From NCBI RefSeq assembly GCF_902686445.1, contig NC_062220.1, positions 99,030,143-99,094,142 on the forward strand: 64,000 nucleotides of DNA, given 5' to 3'. Positions 48,011 through 58,720 of this stretch are shown here, one piece after another (position 1 is the first letter of the stretch; each line of letters starts with the position of its first letter). The DNA is from Sciurus carolinensis. Its lineage: Eukaryota > Chordata > Mammalia > Rodentia > Sciuridae. Under the pieces are notes generated by a model. The model searched no databases. It had not been told where the DNA came from and saw only the letters and a program-made list of their open reading frames with translations. Made by a program: the position numbers and the translations under genes.

Positions 48011-51000
48011 ATGTCAAAAACAAATATGAGTCAATTGACTGGGAATACAAATCATATCACAATAATAACCCTGAATGTTAATGGCCTGAATTCATCAATC
48101 AAAAGACACAGACTGGCAGATTGGATTAAAAAGAAAAATCCAACAATATGCTGCCTGCAAGAGACACATCTCATAGAAAGAGACACCCATAGACTAAAGG
48201 TGAAAGGATGGGGAAAAACATACCATGCACACGGACACAGCAAAAAAGCTGGAGTATCCATCCTCATCTCAGATAATGTGGACTTCAAACCAAAACTAGT
48301 CAGAAGGGATAAAGAAGGACATTACATGCTGCTTAAGGGAAGCATAAATCAGCAAGACATAACAATCATAAATATCTATGCCCCGAACATTGGCTCATCC
48401 ACGTACGTCAAACAAATCCTTCTCAATTCCAGAAACCAAATAGACCACAACACAATAATACTAGGCGATTTTAACACACCTCTCTCACCACTGGATAGAT
48501 CGTCCAAACAAAAATTGAATAAAGAAACTATAGATCTCAACAACACAATCAGCAATTTAGACTTAACGGACATATAGAATATACCATCCAACAAAGAATG
48601 AATACACTTTCTTCTCAGCAGCACATGGATCCTTCTCTAAAATAGACCATATTTTATGCCACAAAGCTACTGTTAGTAAATACAAGAAGATAGAGATACT
48701 ACCTTGTACTCTATCAGATCATAATGGATTGAAATTAGAAATAAATGACAGAATAAAAAACAGAAACTTCTCCAATACCTGGAGACTAAATAATACACTA
48801 TTATATGATGAATGGATAACAGAAGACATCAGGAGGGAAATAAAAAAATTCTTAGAAGTAAACGAGAACAAAGACACATCATATCAAAATCTCTGGGACA
48901 CTATGAAAGCAGTACTTAGAGGAAGATTTATTTCATGGGGTGCATTCAAAAAAAGAAGTAGAAATCAACAAATAAACGAGTTAACACTACAGCTCAAAGC
49001 ACTAGAAAAAGAAGAGCAGACCAATACCAAAAGTAGTAGAAGACAGGAAATAGTTAAAATCAGAGCCGAAATCAACGAAATCGAAACAAAAGAAACAATC
49101 GGAAAAATTAATAAAATAAATAGTTGGTTCTTTGAAAAAATAAATAAAATTGATAAACCCTTAGCCACACTAACAAAGAGAAAGAGGGAGAAAACTCAAA
49201 TTACTAAAATTCGGAATGAACAAGGAAACATCACAACAGACACGAGTGAAATACAAAACATAATTAGAAGCTATTTCGAAAATCTATACTCCAACAAAAC
49301 AGAAAACCTTGAAGACATCAACAAATTTCTAGAGACATATGAACTACCTAAACTGAACGAGGAGGACATACACAACTTAAATAAACCAATTTCAAGCAAT
49401 GAAATAGAAGAGGTCATCAAAAGCCTACCAACAAAGAAAAGTCCAGGACCAGATGGGTTCTCAGCCGAGTTCTATAAAACCTTTAAAGAAGAGCTCATTC
49501 CAATACTCCTCAAACTATTCCATGAAATAGAAGAGGAGGGAACCCTACCAAACTCGTTCTATGAAGCCAATATCACCCTGATACCTAAACCAGACAGAGA
49601 CACATCAAGGAAAGAAAATTTCAGACCAATATCCTTAATGAACATCGATGCAAAAATTCTCAACAAAATTTTAGCAAATCGCATACAAATATATATTAAA
49701 AAGATAGTGCACCACGATCAAGTGGGTTTTATCCCAGGGATGCAAGGTTGGTTCAACATTCGGAAATCAATAAATGTCATTCACCATATCAACAGACTTA
49801 AAGTTAAGAATCACATGATTATTTCAATAGATGCAGAAAAAGCATTTGATAAAATACAGCATCCCTTCATGCTCAAAACACTAGAAAAAATTGGGGTAAT
49901 GGGAACATTCCTAAACATTATAAAGGCCATCTACGCTAAGCCCATGGCTAATATCATTCTAAATGGTGAAAAACTGAAAGCGTTCCCCCTAAAAACTGGA
50001 ACAAGGCAGGGATGCCCTCTTTCACCGCTTCTATTCAACATCGTCCTTGAGACTCTAGCCAGAGCAATCAGACAAACCAAAGAAATTAAAGGGATACGAA
50101 TAGGAAAAGAAGAACTCAAACTATCCCTGTTCGCTGATGACATGATTATATATTTAGAGGAACCTGGAAATTCCACCAGAAAACTTTTAGAACTCATAAG
50201 TGAATTCAGTAAAGTAGCAGGTTACAAGATCAATGCTCATAAATCCAATGCATTTTTATACATAAGTGATGAATCTTCAGAAAGAGAAATTAGGAAAACT
50301 ACTCCATTCACAATAGCATCGAAAAAAATAAAATACTTGGGAATCAATCTCACAAAAGAGGTGAAAGACCTCTACAATGAGAACTACAGAACACTAAAGA
50401 AAGAAATTCAAGAAAACCTTAGAAGATGGAAAGATCTCCCATGTTCCTGGATAGGCAGAATTAATATCGTCAAAATGGCTATACTACCTAAAGTTCTATA
50501 CAGATTCAATGCAATTCCAATTAAAATCCCAATGATGTACCTCGCAGAAATAGAGCAAGCAATTATGAAATTCATCTGGAAGAATAAAAAACCTAGAATA
50601 GCTAAAGCAATCCTCAGTAGCAAGAGCGAAGCAGGGGGTATTGCAATACCAGATCTTCAACTCTACTACAAAGCAATAGTAACAAAAACGGCATGGTATT
50701 GGTACCAAAATAGACAGGTAGATCAATGGTACAGAATAGAGGACATGGACACAAACCCAAATAAATACAATTTTCTCATACTAGACAAAGGTTCCAACAA
50801 TATGCAATGGAGAAAAGATAGCCTCTTCAACAAATGGTGCTGGGAAAACTGGAAAACTATATGCAATAGAATGAAACTAAACCCCTATCTCTCACCCTAC
50901 ACAAAACTCAACTCAAAATGGATCAAGGACCTCGGAATCAGACCAGAGACCCTGCATCTTATAGAAGAAAAAGTAGGTCCAAATCTTCAACTTGTTGGCT

Positions 51001-51827
51001 CAGGATCAGATTTCCTTAACAGGACTCCCATAGCACAAGAAATAAAAGCAAGAATAAACAACTGGGATAGATTCAAACTAAAAAGCTTTCTCTCAGCAAA
51101 GGAAACTATCAGAAATGTGAAGAGAGAGCCTACAGAGTGGGAGAATATCTTTGCCAACCATACCTCAGATAGAGCGCTAATTTCCAGAATCTATAAAGAA
51201 CTCAAAAAACTCTACACGAAGAATACAAATAATCCAATCAACAAATGGGCTAAGGAAATGAACAGACACTTCACAGAAGAAGATGTACAAGTAATCACCA
51301 GATATATGAAAAAATGTTCAACATCCCTAGTAATAAGGGAAATGCAAATCAAAACCACCCTAAGATTTCATCTCACCCCAATTAGAATGGCGATTATCAA
51401 GAATACAAGCAACAATAGGTGTTGGCGAGGATGTGGTGAAAAAGGAACACTCATACATTGCTGGTGGGGTTGCAAATTAGTGCAACCACTCTGGAAAGCA
51501 GTGTGGAGATTCCTCAGAAAGCTTGGAATGGAAACACCATTTGACCCAGCTATCCCACTCCTTGGCCTATACCCAAAGGACTTAAAATCAGCATACTACA
51601 GAGATACAGCCACATCAATGTTCATTGCTGCTCAATTCACCATAGCCAGATTGTGGAACCAACCTAGATGCCCTTCAGTTGATGAATGGATAAAGAAACT
51701 GTGGCATATTTATACAATGGAATATTACTCCGCAATGAAGAATGATAAAATTATGGCATTTGTAGGCAAATGGTCGAAATTGGAGAATATCATGCTAAGT
51801 GAGATAAGCCAATCTCAAAAAAACTAA
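48011..51827 (+). pseudogene. L1 ORF2 (endonuclease-reverse transcriptase), one 2-nt frameshift
   Basis: Begins 31 bp after the ORF1 stop. Part 1 (48011-48577) is the APE-like endonuclease: N22 in TLNVNGLN, E51 in LQETH, YAPN, then D/N in LGDFNTPLSPLD, all catalytic residues present. At 48571-48577 the frame meets TAG. Comparison with copy B (16120-16140, 'gacatatatagag') shows two bases of a TA run missing here. After that the other frame is open to 51827 and holds SDH (endonuclease histidine), the RT domain with [12 protein letters not shown] (FADD codons 50130-50141), and the C-terminal zinc-knuckle-like C-x3-C-x7-H-x4-C in [18 protein letters not shown] near 51420. Counting the missing bases the frame would be 1272 codons, close to human ORF2 (1275). 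As it stands the product is a truncated endonuclease of 188 aa. Confidence 0.95.
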
Positions 51828-52049
51828 AGGACAAATGATCTCGCTGATAAGCGGATGAGGACATATAATGGGGGGTGGGAGGGGCTAGCATTAGGTTTAG
51901 GGTTAGGTTTAGAGTTAGGCTAAGGAGAGCAGTAAGAATGAAGGAAAGAAGGACTGTGTAGAGGGAAAAGAGGGGTGGGAGGGGTGGGAGGGGTGGGAGG
52001 GGTGGGGGGGAGGGGAAAAATATAATAAACATCATTACCCTATGTAAAC

Positions 52050-52080
<31 letters not shown>
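51828..52080 (+). terminator. L1 3' UTR, poly(A) signal and tail
   Basis: Contains TTAGGG/TTAGGT-like units (51891-51923), a G-run tract of (GGGGTGGGA)n type (51970-52016), AATAAA at 52024-52029 and a pure A run from 52052 to 52080. G-rich 3' UTR tracts able to form quadruplexes are a known L1 feature. Confidence 0.9.
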
Positions 52081-52083
<3 letters not shown>

Positions 52084-52094
52084 AATGAAGAAGA
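52081..52094. repeat. Young L1 target-site duplication, 3' copy
   Basis: AGAAATGAAGAAGA, identical to 45526-45539. The old host L1 resumes directly after it. Confidence 0.95.
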
Positions 52095-53164
52095 AAAAAA
52101 GACCTTCCTACATAAATAAAATCTGAGGGAGTTTATCACCACTAGAACTGCCTTACAAGAAATGTTGGAGTTCCTCAAGTTGAAATAAAAGAATGATAAC
52201 TAGCAAATTGACAACATATGAAAGTATAAAACTCATTGTAAATCTAGAAATATGGAAGATCATTAGATACTACCATGAACAATTATATACTAACAATCCA
52301 GACAACCTAGAAGAAATGGAGAAATTCCTAGACATCAAAAATCTACCAAGACTGAATCATGAAGAAATAAAAAATCCAAACAGATCAACAACAGATAAGG
52401 GTATTGAATATGTAATAAAAATATTTCTAAGAAAGAGCCCAGGACCTGATGGCTTTCCTGGGAAATTCTGCAAATGCTTGTAGGCAATTAAAGGCAGTTT
52501 TTCTGAAACTCTTAAAAATATTAAGGAGGAATGAACACTTCCCAACTTATGTTTGGAGGCTAATGTTTCTCTGATACCAAAACCAAAAAAGTAGATAACA
52601 AGAAAAGAAAATCGCAGGCCTATATTTCTTATGAACATTCATGCAAATATCCCTGGTGACATATTATTAAACTAAATTTAATAGCACATTAAATAGATTA
52701 TACCCCAAGATCACATAGGATTTTTCCATGGGATGCAAGAATGTTTCAATATATTCAAATTAGTGAATGTGATACACCATATTAATAGAAGGACAAAAAA
52801 TAATTGATCTTCTGAATAGATGCAGAAAATCATGGGACAAGACTAAACATCATTTTATAATGAAAACATTCAACTAATTATATGTAAAAGGAGTGTAGCT
52901 CAACATAATAAAAGCCATACATGAAAACCTCAGTTAATATAATTCTCAGTGTTCAAACACTCAAATCCTCTCCTCTAAAATTAGAAATAAGATCAAGGAT
53001 GCTCACTCTTGCCACTTCTATTCAACATAGCACTGAAAGCCCTAGCAGAACAATTAGGTAAGAAAGAAAGAAAAGACTTCCAAACCATGAAGGAAAAAGT
53101 AAAACTGTCTACTTACAGATGACACATCTTCTATATGTATAGAAAGTATATGTATACTAAGAAA

Positions 53165-53690
53165 CTGCCAAATAAATAAGTGTAATGAAAGTGCAGGATA
53201 CTCCTGCCACCTGGACCTCCAGCTCCTCTGAACTTTCCAGAGCCCTGTGCCAAGCCCTCACTTGGTGCTAGCACCTCCTTTCCCTCTGTCCATCTTCCCT
53301 GGAGAAGCCTGGGGCAAGTGTGATTCGGGAAGCTTTTCAACACTGCCACTGGGTTCAGTCCATCACTTCCATTCTCTACTACAGCAAACATGATCACCAT
53401 GTTAACCTAGAGAATCAGCCTGAGGGAACTGGGAGAAAAAATTGACATAGTGTGTAAGGAACAGATTCTAGTCAGAAACCCATGCTCTGAGGGTTCATCT
53501 TTCTTCATCTTTCCATCAATGGCTTTGGATTGACCTTACATCTCCCATGGGGACAGAATTCTATGAACACAATTTCCCTCAGTTTTACTTGCTAATAATA
53601 GATAACATTAATCTTGAATCTCTCAGCATCTCTTCCATTTAATCAAAATTGCTTTCTCATAGTTTATGTTAGAAGGATGTCCAATATACT
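53165..53690. other. Unassigned about 530-bp insert in old L1 ORF2
   Basis: Old L1 RT homology stops around 53160 and resumes around 53720. The stretch between is richer in GC at its start (ctcctgccacctggacctcc) and has no L1 similarity. An 89-codon minus-strand ORF (53131-53400) has no domain. It could be an old LTR or a captured segment; I cannot name it. Confidence 0.45.
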
Positions 53691-54213
53691 AAACCAAACC
53701 GAAAAACAAAAAAAAGGAAAATGCGCGATACTAAAATCAACATGCAAAAATTGCTTATTTCCAAATGCTAGCAATTGAAAAAAAATTTAAAAATTTTAAA
53801 TCCTATTTGCAATAGCATAAAAACACCTTTAAAATCCTTAAAAATAAATTTAGTAAAGGAGGTAATCAATTAATGGACTGCAGGCACAAAACCTTCGTGA
53901 AAGAAATTGGAAAAGACACATATAAATGAAAAGATATTGATATTTATAAATTGGATTAATACTGTTAAAATGTTCATACTACACAAAGAAATCAATAGTC
54001 AATGCAATCCCTATCAAAATATCAATGACATTTTCACAAAATATAAAATAGTTCATATAACCGCAGAAGTCCCTGAGTAGTTAGAGCAATCTTGAGCAAA
54101 ATAACAAAGTTGGAGACATCAGACAACTTGACTTCAAAATATACTGTAAAGTTACTGTAACAAAAATGGAAAACAGTATAGTACTACATAAAACATAGAT
54201 GTAGACAAATGGA

Positions 54214-54583
54214 ACAGTTTTTAATCCATTTGTCTATTAATGGACTTATAAGTTAATTCTTTATCTTGGATGTTGTAAATATGCTGTAATAATGAAAGGA
54301 GTGCATAATTCACTTTCAAATACTGATTTCATTTCCTTTGGGTTCTCCTTTCACCCAGAAATAGAATTGCTGTATTCAATGGTAGTTCTGTTTTTATATT
54401 TTTGAGAAACCTCTACACTGTTTTCCATAATGGCTGTACCATACCAATTTACCTTCCCACCAACAGTGTAGTGTACAGGAATTCCCTTTTCTCCAGGGTC
54501 TCACCAGTATTTGTTAGTATAATCTTTTTGATAATAGCCATCCTAACAGGTATGAGGTGATATCTCATTGTGCTTTGGTTTCA
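54214..54583 (-). mobile_element. Inverted L1 block inside old L1
   Basis: Reads as antisense L1 ORF2 C-terminus/3' region ('tttccataatggctgtacca', 'accaacagtgtagtgtacag', 'gatgataatagcc'-like text, 'ggtatgaggtgatatctca'), whereas sequence on both sides is sense L1. Either twin priming of a separate L1 inserted here, or an internal inversion. Confidence 0.7.
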
Positions 54584-54599
54584 ATGTACATGGATTGGA

Positions 54600-54695
54600 A
54601 GAATTGTGTTTGTGTGTGTTTATATACACACACATATATACATAATATATGTATATATATGCATATACATGTATACACACACAAATATAATATTA
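54600..54695. repeat. TG/TA-rich compound microsatellite
   Basis: (TG)n, (AC)n and (TA)n runs directly before sense L1 'attattcagcc'. Probably grown from the 'tatatatacacaatgg' motif present at this point of L1. Confidence 0.85.
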
Positions 54696-55032
54696 ATAAT
54701 ATTATTCAGCCTTCAAAAGGAAGTCCTGTCATTTGAAACTATATGGATGAACACAGAAAATATACTAAGTGAAATAAGTCAGGCACAGAAAGAAAAACAC
54801 GGAATGAACTCACTTATATGTGGAATCTGAATGGGTCTATCTCATAGAAACAGCCAGTAGAAAAGTGATTGCCTAGGGAGAGGGGAATGGGGAACACAGG
54901 TTAATGTTGGTCAGAGGATACTAAATTTCAGTTATAGAGGGTAAGTAAATTCTAGACGTACACACTGAATATAGTTGGTAATACTTCACTATGTAATTGA
55001 AATCTCCTGAGAGTAGATCTTAAATGTTCTGA

Positions 55033-55052
55033 CAACACACACACACACACAC
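55033..55052. repeat. (AC)n microsatellite
   Basis: About ten AC units within the 3' part of the old L1. Confidence 0.85.
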
Positions 55053-55214
55053 CCATGTACACACATGTACACACACTGTAACTATGTGAGTTGATGGATA
55101 TGTTAATGAACTCAATGGGAATATTTTTATAATGTATATGGGCATCAAAACACATTGTACACCTTAAATACTCACAATTTTTATTTATTAGTCATGCATC
55201 AGTAAAGCTGTGAA

Positions 55215-55259
<45 letters not shown>

Positions 55260-55260
55260 A
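55215..55260. repeat. (TG)n microsatellite
   Basis: About 20 TG units just after the 3' end of the old L1. Confidence 0.95.
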
Positions 55261-56524
55261 TTTGGAATTTACCTCCAAGTTACTCTTACAGAACCCTCCA
55301 GGGCTCTGAGGAGTACTGAGGATTCAGGGTCTCCTTCTTGGACACATGCAGTGTACAACTGTTGACCTTTCTGAGCAAAGGCTGGCATTTATGGCCAACA
55401 CCCCTGTGCATCCACCAGTCCTGATGGGCAGAGGTTCTCCGGGTTGCGGATTCAGTGAGCCACTTTCCTAAAGCAGGGCCCTTTCTTTCCCTCTCCACCT
55501 CCCACTTTGGCACCTCTGTTGCTATAAATACACCCTGTGAATGTAATTACGTGATGGAAGAGAAGTGGCTCCAAAGCCTCTCTGCTCCAGGCTATTGTGT
55601 CAGCAATATACCACTGAGAAGCATATAAAAAGACAAATGACTGGGGGGTAATGCATGGGTGAAAAAAAGAAAGAAAGAAAAAAGAATAAATAAAACAACA
55701 AACAAAACTCATAAGACTACATTATGAGTATTCCCAGGAGAATAAAAAGGCTCCAAGAAGGTAATTCCACGTCTCTTGAGCACACAATATGGTTTTTATA
55801 AACTTCCAGGTCTCTCTTCTACATTTTTTTTTAACCATTTCACCCACACAACACACTTTTTTTCTTAAGGAAATTAAACACAAAACACCTACTGTATATT
55901 TAATTTAAAGAGAGAGGGAAAAAAAGCCAAACCACTCAATGTTGAAATATCATTAAGGAGGGTGACGCAAATCTGGAGAGGCCAGGAAATTGAGTCTTTA
56001 ACCTGCCACTCCTTCCTAGCATATGGCCCATACACACCATTACACATCACTGTGCTCCAAAATATAAATTAAGCTTCATTATAAAGATAAAGAGGGAGGC
56101 CCAGGCCTGGTGCTTCAACATTAGCAGGAGCTTGGGACAAAGGACTAGCATGGGTTGAGGCAGACTTGGAGAGGAGATGGACTACGGGCTCTGGTCTAGA
56201 AGTCACAGTTGCACATGGACTACCACCTCCTTCATTTTTGGGTGCTGCTCTAAGGTTTCCCTAAGGAAGCATTTGCCAGACTGTGGAAAGAGTGGACATC
56301 CAGAGCTTCCCTGCTTAGAAAACTTAGCTAGTACTTTTTCTTAAATTACCTTCCCTACCTCTGCTTGTCTCAAGTCTTTCTGTTCCTGAAAGCCCAGAGC
56401 AGACACTATGGTCTGCTTGAAGCCATCTTTAACCAACACCCAACCTCCATCATTCAGCTTTTTCTTTCTCTGGCACTCTTCTCTGCCTTCCTGAACATGT
56501 ATAGCTAAAGTTTTGAATTGTTAA

Positions 56525-56640
56525 GTCCATTGCCTGAGTTCCTGGCAATGTTTTGACTTCCTTGGACAAATTACTTTATGTCTCTATTTCCTCATCTGTA
56601 GATGAACTTGTGAAGATTAAGGGGGGTTGTGCTTAAGAAA
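56525..56640 (+). repeat. MIR fragment
   Basis: 'ttccttggacaaattacttt', 'atgtctctatttcctcatct', 'gtagatgaacttgtgaagat': forward MIR core, diverged. Confidence 0.55.
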
Positions 56641-58564
56641 TAGTCACTTCACAACAGTTACTTATACTACTATTGTGGACATGAAAGAAAACTACTTTCA
56701 GCCCCTGTTATTCTCCAAAGTTAATTCCACAGATCTGACTGACTAGAACAAAGATATAGTCAATGTTCAAACCTGAGTTATATGAGTGTCAATGGATATT
56801 AAGTAGACCACTGAAGAAATTTGAGGGTCTTTTTCCATAATATTTTCAGATATTATTTGTGTTTAAAAAAACATTTCCACAAGATGCTAAATTTCCATAA
56901 GGAAGTTAGAGGGGCTCAGAACAGGATGAGGAAAGCTGGACTGAAATGAGGGAGAAGTCCTCACAAGCAACATGGTGCTTCATTTATTTTTCATCTATGA
57001 AGTGAGCTACATGTGATTTTTCCTCAAAGCATTTGAGGTGATCCTCAAAAGCACATGCAGTTCAAAATTTAAGATAAACGAGGGCAATTATATATAATAG
57101 TAAGGCTAAGGATTATATTTGGTCCATTGAACTTAAAAGAAATAATTTTGCATGGATGCGTATGTGTATATATATGGTATGGGGAGGGAGTGAGGAAGAA
57201 TTTCCCAACTCAAAGCTTGTTGCTTGAGATTTTTCTTTTTGTGACTCATAAGATGTTTGATTTCAGGAAGCTTCTAGTCCATTACAGAGTAGATATTCCT
57301 TATCACTGATAGCTCTTATGTGGATTCAAAGCAGAACTTGTTTACAAAGAATTGGAAAAATGATCCAAAGAGCTTAGTGTCCAATTGTCCAAGTGTCCAA
57401 ATGCTTATTTGTAATTGCCCAGGTGGTTAGTCCCTCTCTCTCCCTCTCATGGGAATAACTTTTTAATCTTTTCAATATATATTGCTCAGCAATCATCGCT
57501 TCAGAGTGTCAGACAGTTCCGTTTGTGTGCAACCATGTAGGTCATCCCCAGGGCATTGTGGAAGTTCAGGAATTTCTGAATGGAAGGCCAGTCTGACTTG
57601 ATTTATGGCCATCTTCAGAGCACTCCTTGTTCACGTTGACCTTGTGGTTTTCTTGGCAAAAGGATGTCAAAGCAGAGATGCCAGGCAGTAAGTCAGGAAT
57701 CAAACTGAGAAATAACTGCAATGAGGATCAAGGGACATGCAGAATATCTCTGGTTTTTGATGGGCATAAATTGGATTGCAGTTTTAAAAATCCCTTTAAA
57801 ATGTGCAGATATGTTGAATGTGAAAAGAGGTACTGGATATTTTGAAGCTAGAATCTCAGTACCAGGGTCATGATTCACTGGCCATTTTGTACAGTGGTGT
57901 AATAGAAATAGTAAGTAGGGCATCATACATCCAGCCGAATCTTAGGTGGTGGGAGTGAAGAGGTGATGTGGGCTTGTGTTTAAACACAGTGTCAGTATCC
58001 TGCCCCATCAGGGCTTACTGCAGTTCTCACATGGACTTCAGACTCTGTACTATATACAGATGGCATCAGCTCCGGAAGTGCTTCTGCAAAGAAATAAGAA
58101 ATCATCTGTATTTTTCTTTCCAAGTAACAGAGACCATGAGATGAGGGTTTAGGCTGTTTTTCCTGTGAATTCAAGCATTGTAGATAAACTAACTATAACT
58201 ATAACTAAAAAAAACCTGTAACTATACCAAAAAAAAGCAGAATAGGTTTATGTTTCATATACTTTCCCTATTTGTTTTTCAGAAAAGATGGAACCACGGA
58301 GAATTTACTAAAAAACATGTTGTTGATCTATGAATCTATCTCCCTGTATTTCTTTTAAAAGAATTTAATACTGATAAAGTCTTGTGTCAATGATATGTTC
58401 AAGTTGGCTTTCAGTATCTGTATATCTCTATTACTGTAAGTCTACGCCAGGATTTATCTGAAAAAATCTATTCCTGTTTTCAGTTCTTCTCTGTCTTCAT
58501 CTGTCTGAAAAGATGGAGGACCAGGAGATATTCTATAGCTTAAAAAAAAAACAAAAACAAAAAC

Positions 58565-58720
58565 AAAAAATTGAGTGTTAATTCTAGAAGAGACCCTAAA
58601 CAATGGATTTGAGCCTCTCATGTCATAAAGGAGAATCTAAACCTTGAAAGATAAGAAAACAACTTTCCCAAGTTCAGAATTCCTGACTCCAAATCGAGGT
58701 ACTTTCTATTGTCCTAGGCC
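58565..58720 (-). repeat. MIR-like fragment, antisense
   Basis: 'gagcctctcatgtcataaag', 'gaaaacaactttcccaagtt', 'cctgactccaaatcgaggta' resemble antisense MIR. A (CAAAAA)n patch precedes it at 58545-58568. Confidence 0.4.

Larger units (their letters stand above)
45540..52080 (+). mobile_element. Young, nearly complete lineage L1 retrotransposon
   Basis: About 6.54 kb. From 5': two full and one partial promoter monomer (45541-46789), a short tether, ORF1 (46933-47979), a 31-bp spacer, ORF2 (48011-51827, one 2-nt deletion), a 3' UTR with TTAGGG-like and G-rich tracts, AATAAA at 52024 and a pure poly(A) of about 29. It is flanked by a perfect 14-bp target duplication and sits inside an older L1. 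The perfect duplication, clean tail, open ORF1 and about 97-98% identical monomers (11 differences in 459 by eye) mark it as much younger than every other L1 in this window. The single ORF2 frameshift should block autonomous movement. Confidence 0.97.
44826..55195 (+). mobile_element. Old L1 (L1MA-like) that hosts the young L1
   Basis: 44826-45539 is decayed ORF1 (phrases giving ELKNIMTELKNPKERF; later VRKEWYEYIQRDGKKSCQPR). It continues without loss at 52095, directly after the young L1's 3' target duplication. About 52240 jumps from the ORF1/ORF2 spacer into ORF2 past the endonuclease ([14 protein letters not shown]), so most of the endonuclease is deleted. RT remnants follow to 53150. A 530-bp unassigned insert sits at 53165-53690, ORF2 resumes to 54213, an inverted block covers 54214-54583, and the 3' end runs sense from about 54700 to 55195. 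No intact frame. Confidence 0.8.

Noticed and set aside
48571..48577. Programmed frameshift in L1 ORF2
   Set aside because: The older copy B has two more bases at this TA run, so simple deletion explains it.
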